Part shown: one piece after another, positions 1-8,366 of the stretch
How the letters are laid out: the number at the start of each line of letters is the position of its first letter
How positions within the stretch are numbered: the first letter of the stretch is position 1
Source of the DNA: Candidatus Methanovirga aequatorialis
GTDB taxonomy: Archaea; Methanobacteriota; Methanobacteria; Methanobacteriales; Methanobacteriaceae
Assembly: GCA_031282205.1 (NCBI GenBank)
Contig: JAITEE010000039.1
Span: 1-36,387, forward strand
DNA: 36,387 nucleotides
Reading direction: 5' to 3'
Made by a program: the position numbers and the translations under genes
The notes under the pieces: generated by a model
What the model was told of the DNA's origin: nothing
The model's input: only the letters and a program-made list of their open reading frames with translations
The model's database searches: none

Positions 1-519
1 AATGTTCAAGGAACACATTTCGACAATAATAAAGCCACTGGTGGTGGTGGAGGCATATGGAACTATGAACATTCCATCACAGTATCAGACTCCACCTTCA
101 ATAACGGAGAAGGTTTTAACGGTGCTGGTATAGGTAATTATTTAGGTGATGCTAAGTTATCCAATTGTAATTTCACCAATAATAAAATTGCAACTAATGG
201 TGGAGCAATAGAAAATTGGGGAAGTACATTGAGAATAGAAAACTGTAAATTCAACAACAACGAAGCAAAACAATCTGGAGGAGCTATTGACTCATACTCA
301 AGCACATTAACCATCACAGGTTCCAGTTTCACGTATTGTAAAGCTGGTAATTTGGGTGGAGCTATAAACAACATTGACTCATGGAGTAATAGTATTGGAT
401 CAAGTGGTTTCACTAGTAACACTGCAAATAATGGTGGTGCAATAGCCACGAATAAAGCAATAGATACAGGTGCTTGCACATTCAGTAACAACAAACCTAA
501 CAACATATACAAGCATTAA
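1..519 (+). CDS. C-terminal part of a beta-helix adhesin-like protein (truncated by window start)
   Basis: Frame 1 is open from base 1 to the TAA at 517-519. Translation NVQGTHFDNNKATGGGGGIWNYEHSITVSDSTF...GGAI... shows repeated 'FxNNxAxxGGAI' coils typical of methanobacterial adhesin-like proteins. Confidence 0.85.
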   Translation, partial: NVQGTHFDNNKATGGGGGIWNYEHSITVSDSTFNNGEGFNGAGIGNYLGDAKLSNCNFTNNKIATNGGAIENWGSTLRIENCKFNNNEAKQSGGAIDSYSSTLTITGSSFTYCKAGNLGGAINNIDSWSNSIGSSGFTSNTANNGGAIATNKAIDTGACTFSNNKPNNIYKH

Positions 520-534
520 AAGAAGTGAGTTCCT

Positions 535-1104
535 TTGAAAATAAACATATCAGTAGAAACCGTAGTGCTTATCGCAATTCTCACAGCCATTGCTTCTGTG
601 GGAAGAATAGCATTTGCGTCTATACCATCAGTACAACTTGCTTCATTTATCATCATAATATCAGGCATATTTTTTGGTGAAAAAGTAGGTTTAATCACAG
701 GTCTGCTGGTTCCTATCGTTACAGATATGTTAGGAATGGGAATAGGTTCATGGACAATATTCCAGATGATCGGATGGGGATTAATGGGCTTAAGTGCAGG
801 AACCCTATCACAACTACTAAATAAAAATGACCTCTATGGATACTTATCCAGAGGAATTTTCGGTTTCCTGTGGGGATTTCTCTTCGGTTGGATAAACGAC
901 ATCTCAATGATATTTTTCATGAGCGTTCCTAATTTGAATACTTTCATGGGTCTGTTTGCTGCAAGTTTCACCTTTGATTTGATTCATGGCTTGGTGAATT
1001 TATTGGCTTTGACTCTGTTATTTGAAAGATTTAAGAGAATATTCATAAGAATAAAAAAAAGATACTTACATGAAAAATCCCTTGGCACTGAAATAGACAC
1101 TTAA
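535..1104 (+). CDS. ECF transporter S component-like integral membrane protein
   Basis: 189 aa, several TM helices; 'VLIAILTAIASVGRIAFASIPSVQLASFIIIISGIFFG' and 'GLITGLLVPIVTDMLGMGIGSWTIFQMIGWGLMG' resemble ECF S-component proteins. TTG start in the ORF track. Confidence 0.75.
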   Translation: MKINISVETVVLIAILTAIASVGRIAFASIPSVQLASFIIIISGIFFGEKVGLITGLLVPIVTDMLGMGIGSWTIFQMIGWGLMGLSAGTLSQLLNKNDLYGYLSRGIFGFLWGFLFGWINDISMIFFMSVPNLNTFMGLFAASFTFDLIHGLVNLLALTLLFERFKRIFIRIKKRYLHEKSLGTEIDT

Positions 1105-1135
1105 TATTTTTTTATTTTTTTTTTTATTATTAGAG

Positions 1136-1245
1136 TGAGAGGTGGACAAAAGTCTAAATTTTAAAATTAAAAAGCTCTAAAAATGCTTTAATTTAGAAAA
1201 TAAGAAAATTTTTTCTTAAAAAAAATTAGTTTTGACCACATCTCA
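1136..1245. repeat. MITE-like element, copy A (~110 bp)
   Basis: Left end TGAGAGGTGGACAAAAGTCTAA; right end is the reverse complement of TGAGATGTGGTCAAAACTAA. No ORF inside. Confidence 0.6.
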
Positions 1246-1391
1246 GAGTGTTAGATTTATGAACAAAAAATCAAAAACATAATCGGAACCTTTTTTGCCA
1301 TGTTTTAAGACTATAAATATTTCACTTTTCCAAAATAGTACATTTTTTTTATATCGGAGTTTAATCATAGTACGCATTTTTTTTTATATAT

Positions 1392-1460
1392 TGAGAGGTA
1401 GTCAAAACTAATTTTTTTTTTAAGAATCTAAAAAAAATTTAGACTTTTGTCCACCTCTCA
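1392..1460. repeat. MITE-like element, copy B (~69 bp), inverted relative to copy A
   Basis: TGAGAGGTAGTCAAAACTAA...TTTAGACTTTTGTCCACCTCTCA. The right end is the exact reverse complement of the copy A left end (TGAGAGGTGGACAAAAGTCTAAATTT). Confidence 0.6.
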
Positions 1461-1501
1461 GTGTCTATTTTATTAAAAAGACAGGTTGAGGAAGTTATTA
1501 T

Positions 1502-4093
1502 ATGAAAATACTAAATAAATTTATGAAATTTAAGAGTAGTAAATATTTTTTAGGTAAGAGAAACCCACCCATATTATTATATCTCTATCCCATTATTCTT
1601 TTAAGTGTATTATTATTGGTTGCTGCACCTAACACGCTTGTTAACGACACAGGTGATAGTCAAATATACACTGATAATAGTAGTAGTGTGGTGTTTAATT
1701 GCACTGCCACACCAATTAGACAAGATTTTAATAATAATGGTCTGGTTCAAATGAATATAACCTCATCAGAGACAGTAAATAAAACATTCAAAATTATCAT
1801 GGACGATAAACAATACACAACCATGTTAAATGGTAACAATAGCAATAATATAACTTCTGATGTATTCACAACGGAGAATAGTATTAATAAAACCATAACT
1901 GTACTGGATCCAACCAACAATAATACTATTAACTTGAATGTGAATTTTGAAAATATTAAACTCATAAACTACGATATAACACCAAACACTAAAACCATTA
2001 CTATAACTCAAGATACTCCTAATGGAATCCAAGAAGCTATTAACAACTCTAATGATGGAGATACAATAATATTAAAAAATGGAATCTACAAACAATGTAA
2101 TATTACTGTTAATAAGGGCGTGACTATAAAAGCAGAAACAAAAAGCGGAGCAATAATAGACGCAGAAGGACAAGGACGAATATTCAATGTAACAAACACC
2201 AATGCAGTCTTAGATGGGTTAAACATAACAAACGGAGAAGCACCTAATATTAGTGTTGGTGGTGGTGATGGTGGTGGTGTATACCTTAATGGTGGTAGTG
2301 TGACAAATTCTACTATCACCAACTGCAATAGTACTCATGGTGGTGGTATATACATTAATAATGGTAATGTGACAAATTCTACTATCACCAACTGCACTAA
2401 TCGTGGTGGTGATGGTGGTGGTGTATACCTTAATGGTGGTAGTGTGACAAATTCTACTATCACCAACTGCACTGGTGGTGGTATAAACCTTAATAATGGT
2501 AATGTGACGAATTCTACTATCACCAACTGCACTAGTGATCGTTATGGTGGTGGTATAAACCTTAATAATGGTGGTGTGACGAATTCTACTATCACCAACT
2601 GCCATAATGGTGGTGTATACATTAATAATGATGGTAGTGTGACGAATTCTACTATCACCAACTGCACTGGTTATGGTTGTGGTGGTGTATACATTAATAA
2701 TGATGGTAGTGTGACGAATTCTACTATCACCAACTGCAATGCTTATTATGGTTGGAGTGGTGCGAGTGGTGGTATACACCTTAATAATGATGGTAATGTG
2801 ACGAATTCTACTATCACCAACTGCACTAGTGATCGTTATGGTGGTGGTATACACCTTAATAATGATGGTAATGTGACGAATTCTACTATCACCAACTGCG
2901 CTAGTTATAATCGTGGTGGTGGTGTATATCTTAATGGTGGTGGTAGTTTGATGAATTCTACTATCACTAACTGCACTAGTAGTAATGAGGGTGATGATGA
3001 TGCATGGGGTGGTGGTGTATGCCTTGATGGGAGTGGTAATGTGACGGGTTGTACTATCACCAACTGCACTAGTGATCATTGTGGTGGTATATTCCTTAAT
3101 GGTAGTGGTAGTGTGAGTTATTGTCGTATTGTTGATAATAATGCACTTGATGGAAAAGAAGCTTATATTAATAATAGTGGCAGTGCTGACTTTAATTGGT
3201 GGGGTGCTAATAATATCACTCAGCTCATAAATGGTAGTGTTGTGCCTAGTAGTTATTATCAACTCCTATTAACAGCTGGAAATGTTTCAACGGTTGATGA
3301 GGTTAAAGATTATTTTGGAATGGTACCAATATCTTTGGGTTGTGGTTTGGTTCTTAATGGGACCGATGATTCTACTGGTAGTAATAATTTGCCTGATTTC
3401 ACTGGTAACACTACATTAAGTAATGTTTCGAGTCATGATCTACTATTATTTAGAGATGTTGTGAGGAGTTTTACTCCAGGTAAATCCAATAGTTTTAATG
3501 TTCCTAATGGATGGAATGACACTCTAAACAGTCAGGGTAGGTATAATTATACTGGTGTTGTTGACAATCAAATTTTAGATATTAACATTATTGATAAAGA
3601 TCTTAAGAGTGTGAATCTTGTTATTTCTAAGACTTGTAATGTTACTAATGTTGTTGTTGGTGATGTTATTGGTTACACAATCAAGGTAGTGAATAATGGT
3701 ATGGTGTCAGTTGCTAATGTTACTGTGAACGATACAATGAGTAATGATCTTAAATATATTAATAGTAATAGTAACAATGGAGATTATAATAGTAATTCTG
3801 GTTTATGGAGTATTCCTATTTTGGGTGTTGGTGAAATTGCTAATTTAAATATGACTTGTAGAGTTGTGGGTGTTGGTGATGTGATTAATAGTGCTCATCT
3901 GTTTTTAGGTGATAATAATTATATTAATGTTGGGGTTAATGATTCGAGTGTTATGATTAATAGTAAATCAGTTCTACATCCTGGTGATGATTCTAATTTG
4001 TTTTGGAGTGGTTTGCCTTTGACTGGTTTGCCTTTAGTTGTTTTGATTCTTTTTGTTTGTGCTTTGTTCGGTTATTTCCTTAGGAGAAGATAG
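1502..4093 (+). CDS. large adhesin-like protein: N-terminal membrane segment, right-handed beta-helix with VTNSTITNC repeats, DUF11-like domain, C-terminal LPLTG-TM-RRR
   Basis: 863 aa; N-terminal hydrophobic segment ILLYLYPIILLSVLLLVAA; 11 coils with V-T-N-S-T-I-T-N-C or close variants; DUF11-like 'LVISKTCNVTNVVVGDVIGYTIKVVNNGMVSVANVTVNDTM'; terminus SGLPLTGLPLVVLILFVCALFGYFLRRR. Confidence 0.9.
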   Translation: MKILNKFMKFKSSKYFLGKRNPPILLYLYPIILLSVLLLVAAPNTLVNDTGDSQIYTDNSSSVVFNCTATPIRQDFNNNGLVQMNITSSETVNKTFKIIMDDKQYTTMLNGNNSNNITSDVFTTENSINKTITVLDPTNNNTINLNVNFENIKLINYDITPNTKTITITQDTPNGIQEAINNSNDGDTIILKNGIYKQCNITVNKGVTIKAETKSGAIIDAEGQGRIFNVTNTNAVLDGLNITNGEAPNISVGGGDGGGVYLNGGSVTNSTITNCNSTHGGGIYINNGNVTNSTITNCTNRGGDGGGVYLNGGSVTNSTITNCTGGGINLNNGNVTNSTITNCTSDRYGGGINLNNGGVTNSTITNCHNGGVYINNDGSVTNSTITNCTGYGCGGVYINNDGSVTNSTITNCNAYYGWSGASGGIHLNNDGNVTNSTITNCTSDRYGGGIHLNNDGNVTNSTITNCASYNRGGGVYLNGGGSLMNSTITNCTSSNEGDDDAWGGGVCLDGSGNVTGCTITNCTSDHCGGIFLNGSGSVSYCRIVDNNALDGKEAYINNSGSADFNWWGANNITQLINGSVVPSSYYQLLLTAGNVSTVDEVKDYFGMVPISLGCGLVLNGTDDSTGSNNLPDFTGNTTLSNVSSHDLLLFRDVVRSFTPGKSNSFNVPNGWNDTLNSQGRYNYTGVVDNQILDINIIDKDLKSVNLVISKTCNVTNVVVGDVIGYTIKVVNNGMVSVANVTVNDTMSNDLKYINSNSNNGDYNSNSGLWSIPILGVGEIANLNMTCRVVGVGDVINSAHLFLGDNNYINVGVNDSSVMINSKSVLHPGDDSNLFWSGLPLTGLPLVVLILFVCALFGYFLRRR
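2296..3080 (+). repeat. intragenic near-identical repeats (GTGAC[A/G]AATTCTACTATCACCAACTGC) inside the adhesin
   Basis: The 27-bp core recurs with almost no mismatches nine times, with two further degenerate copies, separated by variable Gly/Asn-rich linkers. Confidence 0.9.
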
Positions 4094-4261
4094 ATTTATG
4101 GAGTGGGTAGGATTTTCTTTATGAAATCTTGTACTTTCTTTCTTAAAATTTTCCTTTTTTTAAGATCAAATAAGATTTCATTGAATATTCTACTGTCATG
4201 CGGTGAACCTTCATGGATTAATATGGTTAATGGTTTACAGGGTCTTTTGATCCATTGTAAT

Positions 4262-4556
4262 TGTCATTTTAAAACCTGAATAAAGCCCAATACTTGCAAT
4301 AAGCTCTTTTATAGTCTTTAGTAGGCAACATTTGCTTTACTATAAAAACTTCCCACTAAACTTCAAATTCAATGCGATTGAATTTGAATCAATTATTATG
4401 GCCTTAATATTCCTTATTTTTTTAAATTGAAGCTATATTTAATGTTTTTAAAGCTAATTCCAAGTATTTTGTACCTTACTACGTTGAATAAATCTCTCTT
4501 ATTTGTTCTATACTTTGGTAAGTCTTTAATACCAAGAAATTTCACGAAGCCTAAAC
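4262..4556 (-). pseudogene. degenerate transposase/IS remnant, copy 1
   Basis: About 300 bp strongly similar, in the same orientation, to 32338-32640 (shared AATAAGCTCTTTTATAGTCTTTAGTA[G/A]GCAACATTTGCTTTACTATAAAAACTTCCCACT). The reading frame is broken by stops. Confidence 0.75.
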
Positions 4557-4795
4557 CCTCCAGTTGTGGCAGATTTCATCAGACGATTGGGTAAAAATTT
4601 AGATAGAGGGATTAATCACATGAAATATAAGTTTTACCTCACACTAATAATAAGATTGAATGTTACAATTGTGTTTCTTTGACTAATGAGCAGAAAAAGA
4701 TTTATAGGACCTTTGAAGGACTTGATAGAGCAATTAAATTGGGTAGAATTAGATGGCATTTAAGAAATAGAAAAGAAATTTCTTTTTGTGAATAA
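4557..4795 (+). pseudogene. fragmented ORF, possible transposase remnant on the opposite strand
   Basis: Two open pieces in different frames: VVADFIRRLGKNLDRGINHMKYKFYLTL... and NNKIECYNCVSLTNEQKKIYRTFEGLDRAIKLGRIRWHLRNRKEISFCE*. Begins exactly where copy 1 of the other IS remnant breaks off. Confidence 0.4.
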
Positions 4796-5001
4796 TTTTC
4801 CAACTTATCACCATAATTTTTTCACAAAGCCACGTAACTCCATGAAGAATTTTATCATTTCTTTTTTCCTGGAATTAGGTGGAAAAGATATGTATAACTT
4901 CCCGTTTATTGATTGTACTCTATTCATGTTCTTGAAAACCCCATAGGATTCTGTCTAAGAGTGTTTTTTCTTGATTTTTTAAACAAATGGTTTTAGGAGA
5001 A

Positions 5002-5205
5002 TTAGAAAGATTTTGACAAGCTACTTGATCTAAATACATATCCTCCTTCATTCCATTCATCCAACCATCTATGCCCAGTTGATAAACTAATCTCCATTAA
5101 TTCACAAGCTTCTTCAACAGTCTTTTTTCTATATAAAAAACGAATAAAGATTAATTTTTTTAAAACATCACCTTCTTGCTGATGCCTACTGATAATTTTA
5201 TTCAA
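5002..5205 (-). pseudogene. IS630-like transposase N-terminal HTH fragment
   Basis: MNKIISRHQQEGDVLKKLIFIRFLYRKKTVEEACELMEISLSTGHRWLDEWNEGGY resembles the HTH of IS630-type transposases; no DDE domain follows. Confidence 0.65.
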
Positions 5206-5295
5206 CTGAGTTTTCTTAATACACTTTTTAACTTTTTTTAAACTTTATTTACCATATATAACAATTAACAAACATTACTCTTAAACTTTTCGATT

Positions 5296-5384
5296 TAAAC
5301 TATATATTAACAAAGTTACTATAAACAACGTGTACAGTCATAGAGGCAACTCTATAATTAATTTTGTATTATGGTGATAATTTA
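5296..5384. repeat. ~80-bp dispersed repeat, copy 1
   Basis: ATTAACAAAGTTACTATAAACAACGTGTACAGTCATAGAGGCAACTCTATAATTAATTTTGTATT matches 11490-11573 in the same orientation. Confidence 0.8.
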
Positions 5385-5404
5385 TCAAATTATTAATTTA
5401 ACTT

Positions 5405-5728
5405 TTATTCTACCATGACTAACTTTCCTGTTTTTGGATCTTTATAAACCTTTCCTACTTCCACCATGCCTTGACCTGAACCGTTTGACGTGTCTGGCAT
5501 CTGATCTAATTCTTTTCCTTGATCAATTTGAGAAACTGATTTCATTTGATCTTTTTTTTGTTCTTGAGTCATATTCCCATTGAAAGCTATTGATTGCATA
5601 TTCCATGACATTACTAAAAAAATTAATAAACCTACCGAAATAACTAACATTACATCAACTAAGTTTGTTGTTCCTGCCATCGGATCTTCTTCTATTCTTT
5701 GAGAACGTTTTTTTCTACGTTTAACCAT
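5405..5728 (-). CDS. small single-TM protein, DUF2149-type / ExbD-TolR-like
   Basis: Likely start MVKRRKKRSQRIEEDPMAGTTNLVDVMLVISVGLLIFLVMSW at 5728 (ORF track start 5767). A basic N-terminus followed by 'LVDVMLVISVGLLIFLV' mirrors the Asp-containing TM of ExbD/TolR. Confidence 0.75.
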   Translation of the reverse strand: MVKRRKKRSQRIEEDPMAGTTNLVDVMLVISVGLLIFLVMSWNMQSIAFNGNMTQEQKKDQMKSVSQIDQGKELDQMPDTSNGSGQGMVEVGKVYKDPKTGKLVMVE

Positions 5729-6013
5729 ACTATCTCGACATTGTAAAAAATTCACATGATGGTACATAATTTTTTATGTGTATTTTTTGAGTGCTACTGA
5801 ATTAAAATCGTTAAATATATAATGTTGTAAAAGACAAATTATTTGTAGGTGTGGGTTTAATTTTGATCATATTAATATTCATTGACATACACCCATTTAA
5901 AGATTATTAACCAATTAAATTACTATTTAAACTAAAATAAAAACACAATGCAAAAATCCACAAACCCCTTTAGTCTATCATGGATCTTTTACAGTATCTT
6001 TTTTTTATTATTT

Positions 6014-6673
6014 TCATATTTTTTTATTGCTTTTTAGAAAATCTAATACTGCGTCAGATAAAACATCTAAATTAGATAAATACTCATCATACCATCTTTT
6101 TCTAATTTTAGAGACAAAGTAACCTACAGCTCCTGAAGCTACACCTACAACTGTTGTATCAAATGCAATAATAATTGATTGTGCGAGGGTATTAACATCC
6201 CCATTACCAAGTGCTGCTAATCCTGGACCCATTGGAATTAAGGTCCCCATTAATCCTAATGTAGGCCCAATACGAGTCATAATATCTGTTTTCTCAAGAA
6301 CTTTATCTATTGAATTTTCTTCATTTTCAATTAATTTACGAGCTAAAGCTTCACTAGATTCTTTCGATAAATCGTTTGCAGAAACTAACTGAGTTAAATC
6401 ATTTTTTTGCATATTAGAAATAAAAGAAGCAGATATGATATCCTTAACATACTTTTCATTATCTGCCAATGAAATATCATGAATTAATTTTTCTATATGA
6501 GAAACAGGTATTTTTTTTCTATTTATATATTCATATATCAACTCTCCAATAACCATAACCGCATAAAGTATAAAAATTAATAATAAAATTATTACAGGAA
6601 TTAATAAATTCTGAGAAATTAAATTTAAAGAACCATTTAAAAATTCACTGCCAGGAATAATACTTGAAACCAT
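6014..6673 (-). CDS. MotA/TolQ/ExbB proton channel family protein
   Basis: 219 aa; 'IGPTLGLMGTLIPMGPGLAALGNGDVNTLAQSIIIAFDTTVVGVASGAVGYFVSKIRKRW' is the hallmark ExbB/TolQ TM2-TM3 region. Confidence 0.9.
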   Translation of the reverse strand: MVSSIIPGSEFLNGSLNLISQNLLIPVIILLLIFILYAVMVIGELIYEYINRKKIPVSHIEKLIHDISLADNEKYVKDIISASFISNMQKNDLTQLVSANDLSKESSEALARKLIENEENSIDKVLEKTDIMTRIGPTLGLMGTLIPMGPGLAALGNGDVNTLAQSIIIAFDTTVVGVASGAVGYFVSKIRKRWYDEYLSNLDVLSDAVLDFLKSNKKI

Positions 6674-6706
6674 AAAAAAACTCCTATTTATTAAAATAAT
6701 AAAAAA

Positions 6707-8149
6707 TCATAATCTACTTTTATGCCCCATATATCCTAAAGCAAATAAACTCATTATTAAGAATATTAAAGTTAATACCATTGATAAAGGAGAATCGTTG
6801 CCAGAATTAGGAGAGTTAGTTATTTCATGAACTTTCCCTTGCTCCCCTGAATCTGCTTTTCCTTGCTCCCCTGAATCTGAAGCATCAGACGCCCCATCTA
6901 CATTGCTATGCGAACCTGACATTGATAATGATTCTGGTGATGATGGATCAGTTCCTGGCGTAGGATCAGTTCCTGGCGTAGGATCAGGATTAGGTGTAGG
7001 ACCAAATTCAGGACCACCCAATGTAAATCTTCCAATTAAATTATTATTATTTTGTAAATTAGTTAATGTTGTATTGTTAAATTTAGCACCTGTTGCATTA
7101 TCAACAATTGCTGCTCGATCACCTGAAGCCTTAAAAGTATTATTCATAAATCTATCAACAACCTTATCAAACCCAGAGCCTTTAACTGCATAATAGTAAA
7201 TCGGTTGACTAGGATCATCTAAAACTTTAGAACCTTTATCAGAAACTGAGATTACATTATTCTCCACTTTAAAAATATTCGTTAAAACATTATTAATACC
7301 AATAGCTTCATAAATATGACTTTCTGCAATTGCGAGATAATCATCAAGATCATGAATACGATTATTAGTAATAATAGCATTATCACATCTACCAACCATA
7401 TTAATACCTATTGAAGCACCACTAATATCATTACCATTGATAACTGAATTACGAGCATCTAATTTAACACCCCAGCAAGTATTAGAAGGTGAACCAACAA
7501 TGGTATTAGTGTTAATATTATAATTTGATCCTCGTGCATCCACTACATTTCCTCCTTGATGAGTTTTATTACCAGAAGAGATATAATTACTAATTACATC
7601 AATGTTTTTATTATCATCATGCATATAAAGACAAGTACTTGCTCCAGTTTTCTTAAAAGTATTAGATTCCATAGTTATAAAAGAAGAATCACTCACCTCT
7701 ACTGCATATCCAGTAAAAGCACCTTTAAAATCAGTGATACGAGAAACAATGTTGTTTTTTAATGAAATATGATCAGTGCCAGTTATATAAATGAGACCAT
7801 GTTCATTAATCCCTGTAGAAGTTAATCTTATCCCAGACAAACTTGATCCTTGACTTCCACCCACAAATTCAAATCTTCCTTCAATAATTTGATTATTTGG
7901 AGCGTTACTTGTGATTATCAATCGTTTATTGATTATAAACACTTTAGGATTATCAGGAGTTCCATGTATATCACCAATTTTAAGGGTGTCTCCATCATTA
8001 ATACCTGAAGTTGGTTTAATATTTCCATTATCATCAAAATAATTTGAATAATTTGAATCATCAATTACATGCACAGCTCCACTAACAGAACTCATACATA
8101 AAATCATACAAAAAATAGTTAATAACCCTATCGACTTTTTAAATCTCAT
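6707..8149 (-). CDS. adhesin-like beta-helix protein with signal peptide, Pro/Thr-rich stalk and C-terminal TM
   Basis: Signal MRFKKSIGLLTIFCMILCMSSVSGA; repeated 'I..N.I'/'NTF' coils; NPDPTPGTDPTPGTDP stalk; SGEQGKADSGEQGK duplication; C-terminal PLSMVLTLIFLIMSLFALGYMGHKSRL. Confidence 0.85.
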   Translation of the reverse strand: MRFKKSIGLLTIFCMILCMSSVSGAVHVIDDSNYSNYFDDNGNIKPTSGINDGDTLKIGDIHGTPDNPKVFIINKRLIITSNAPNNQIIEGRFEFVGGSQGSSLSGIRLTSTGINEHGLIYITGTDHISLKNNIVSRITDFKGAFTGYAVEVSDSSFITMESNTFKKTGASTCLYMHDDNKNIDVISNYISSGNKTHQGGNVVDARGSNYNINTNTIVGSPSNTCWGVKLDARNSVINGNDISGASIGINMVGRCDNAIITNNRIHDLDDYLAIAESHIYEAIGINNVLTNIFKVENNVISVSDKGSKVLDDPSQPIYYYAVKGSGFDKVVDRFMNNTFKASGDRAAIVDNATGAKFNNTTLTNLQNNNNLIGRFTLGGPEFGPTPNPDPTPGTDPTPGTDPSSPESLSMSGSHSNVDGASDASDSGEQGKADSGEQGKVHEITNSPNSGNDSPLSMVLTLIFLIMSLFALGYMGHKSRL

Positions 8150-8366
8150 CTTACTTCACCTCTTCATTATTTCGACTAAAAGCATTTAAATTTAATTATT
8201 TTTTATAAAAATTCTCTAAATTAAATTTAAATAGATTATATTGGATATTTTATAATTAACAAACTTTACCAAAATCATTATAATATAAAATAGAAAAAAT
8301 AAAAGAAATATAAATTTTTAAAACTTGTACCTCATTGGAAACGTCTGCTGGGCAACAATACACAAA

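Noticed and set aside
138-512. 124-aa minus-strand ORF opposite the truncated adhesin
   Set aside because: Antisense artefact; the plus frame is continuous and has adhesin coils.
2296-3080. CRISPR-like repeat/spacer pattern
   Set aside because: Repeats are in frame inside a coding sequence and the intervals encode Gly/Asn-rich linkers.
2219-3262. 347-aa minus-strand ORF (MIITTRHNTTIYELSD... TSAVGDSRIRHTTI repeats)
   Set aside because: Antisense shadow of the adhesin repeats; no start context or family signal. The sense frame is clearly coding.
6903-7193. 96-aa plus-strand ORF with VPGVGSVPGVGSGLGVG
   Set aside because: Reverse complement of the Pro/Thr-rich stalk of the adhesin; elastin-like look is coincidental.
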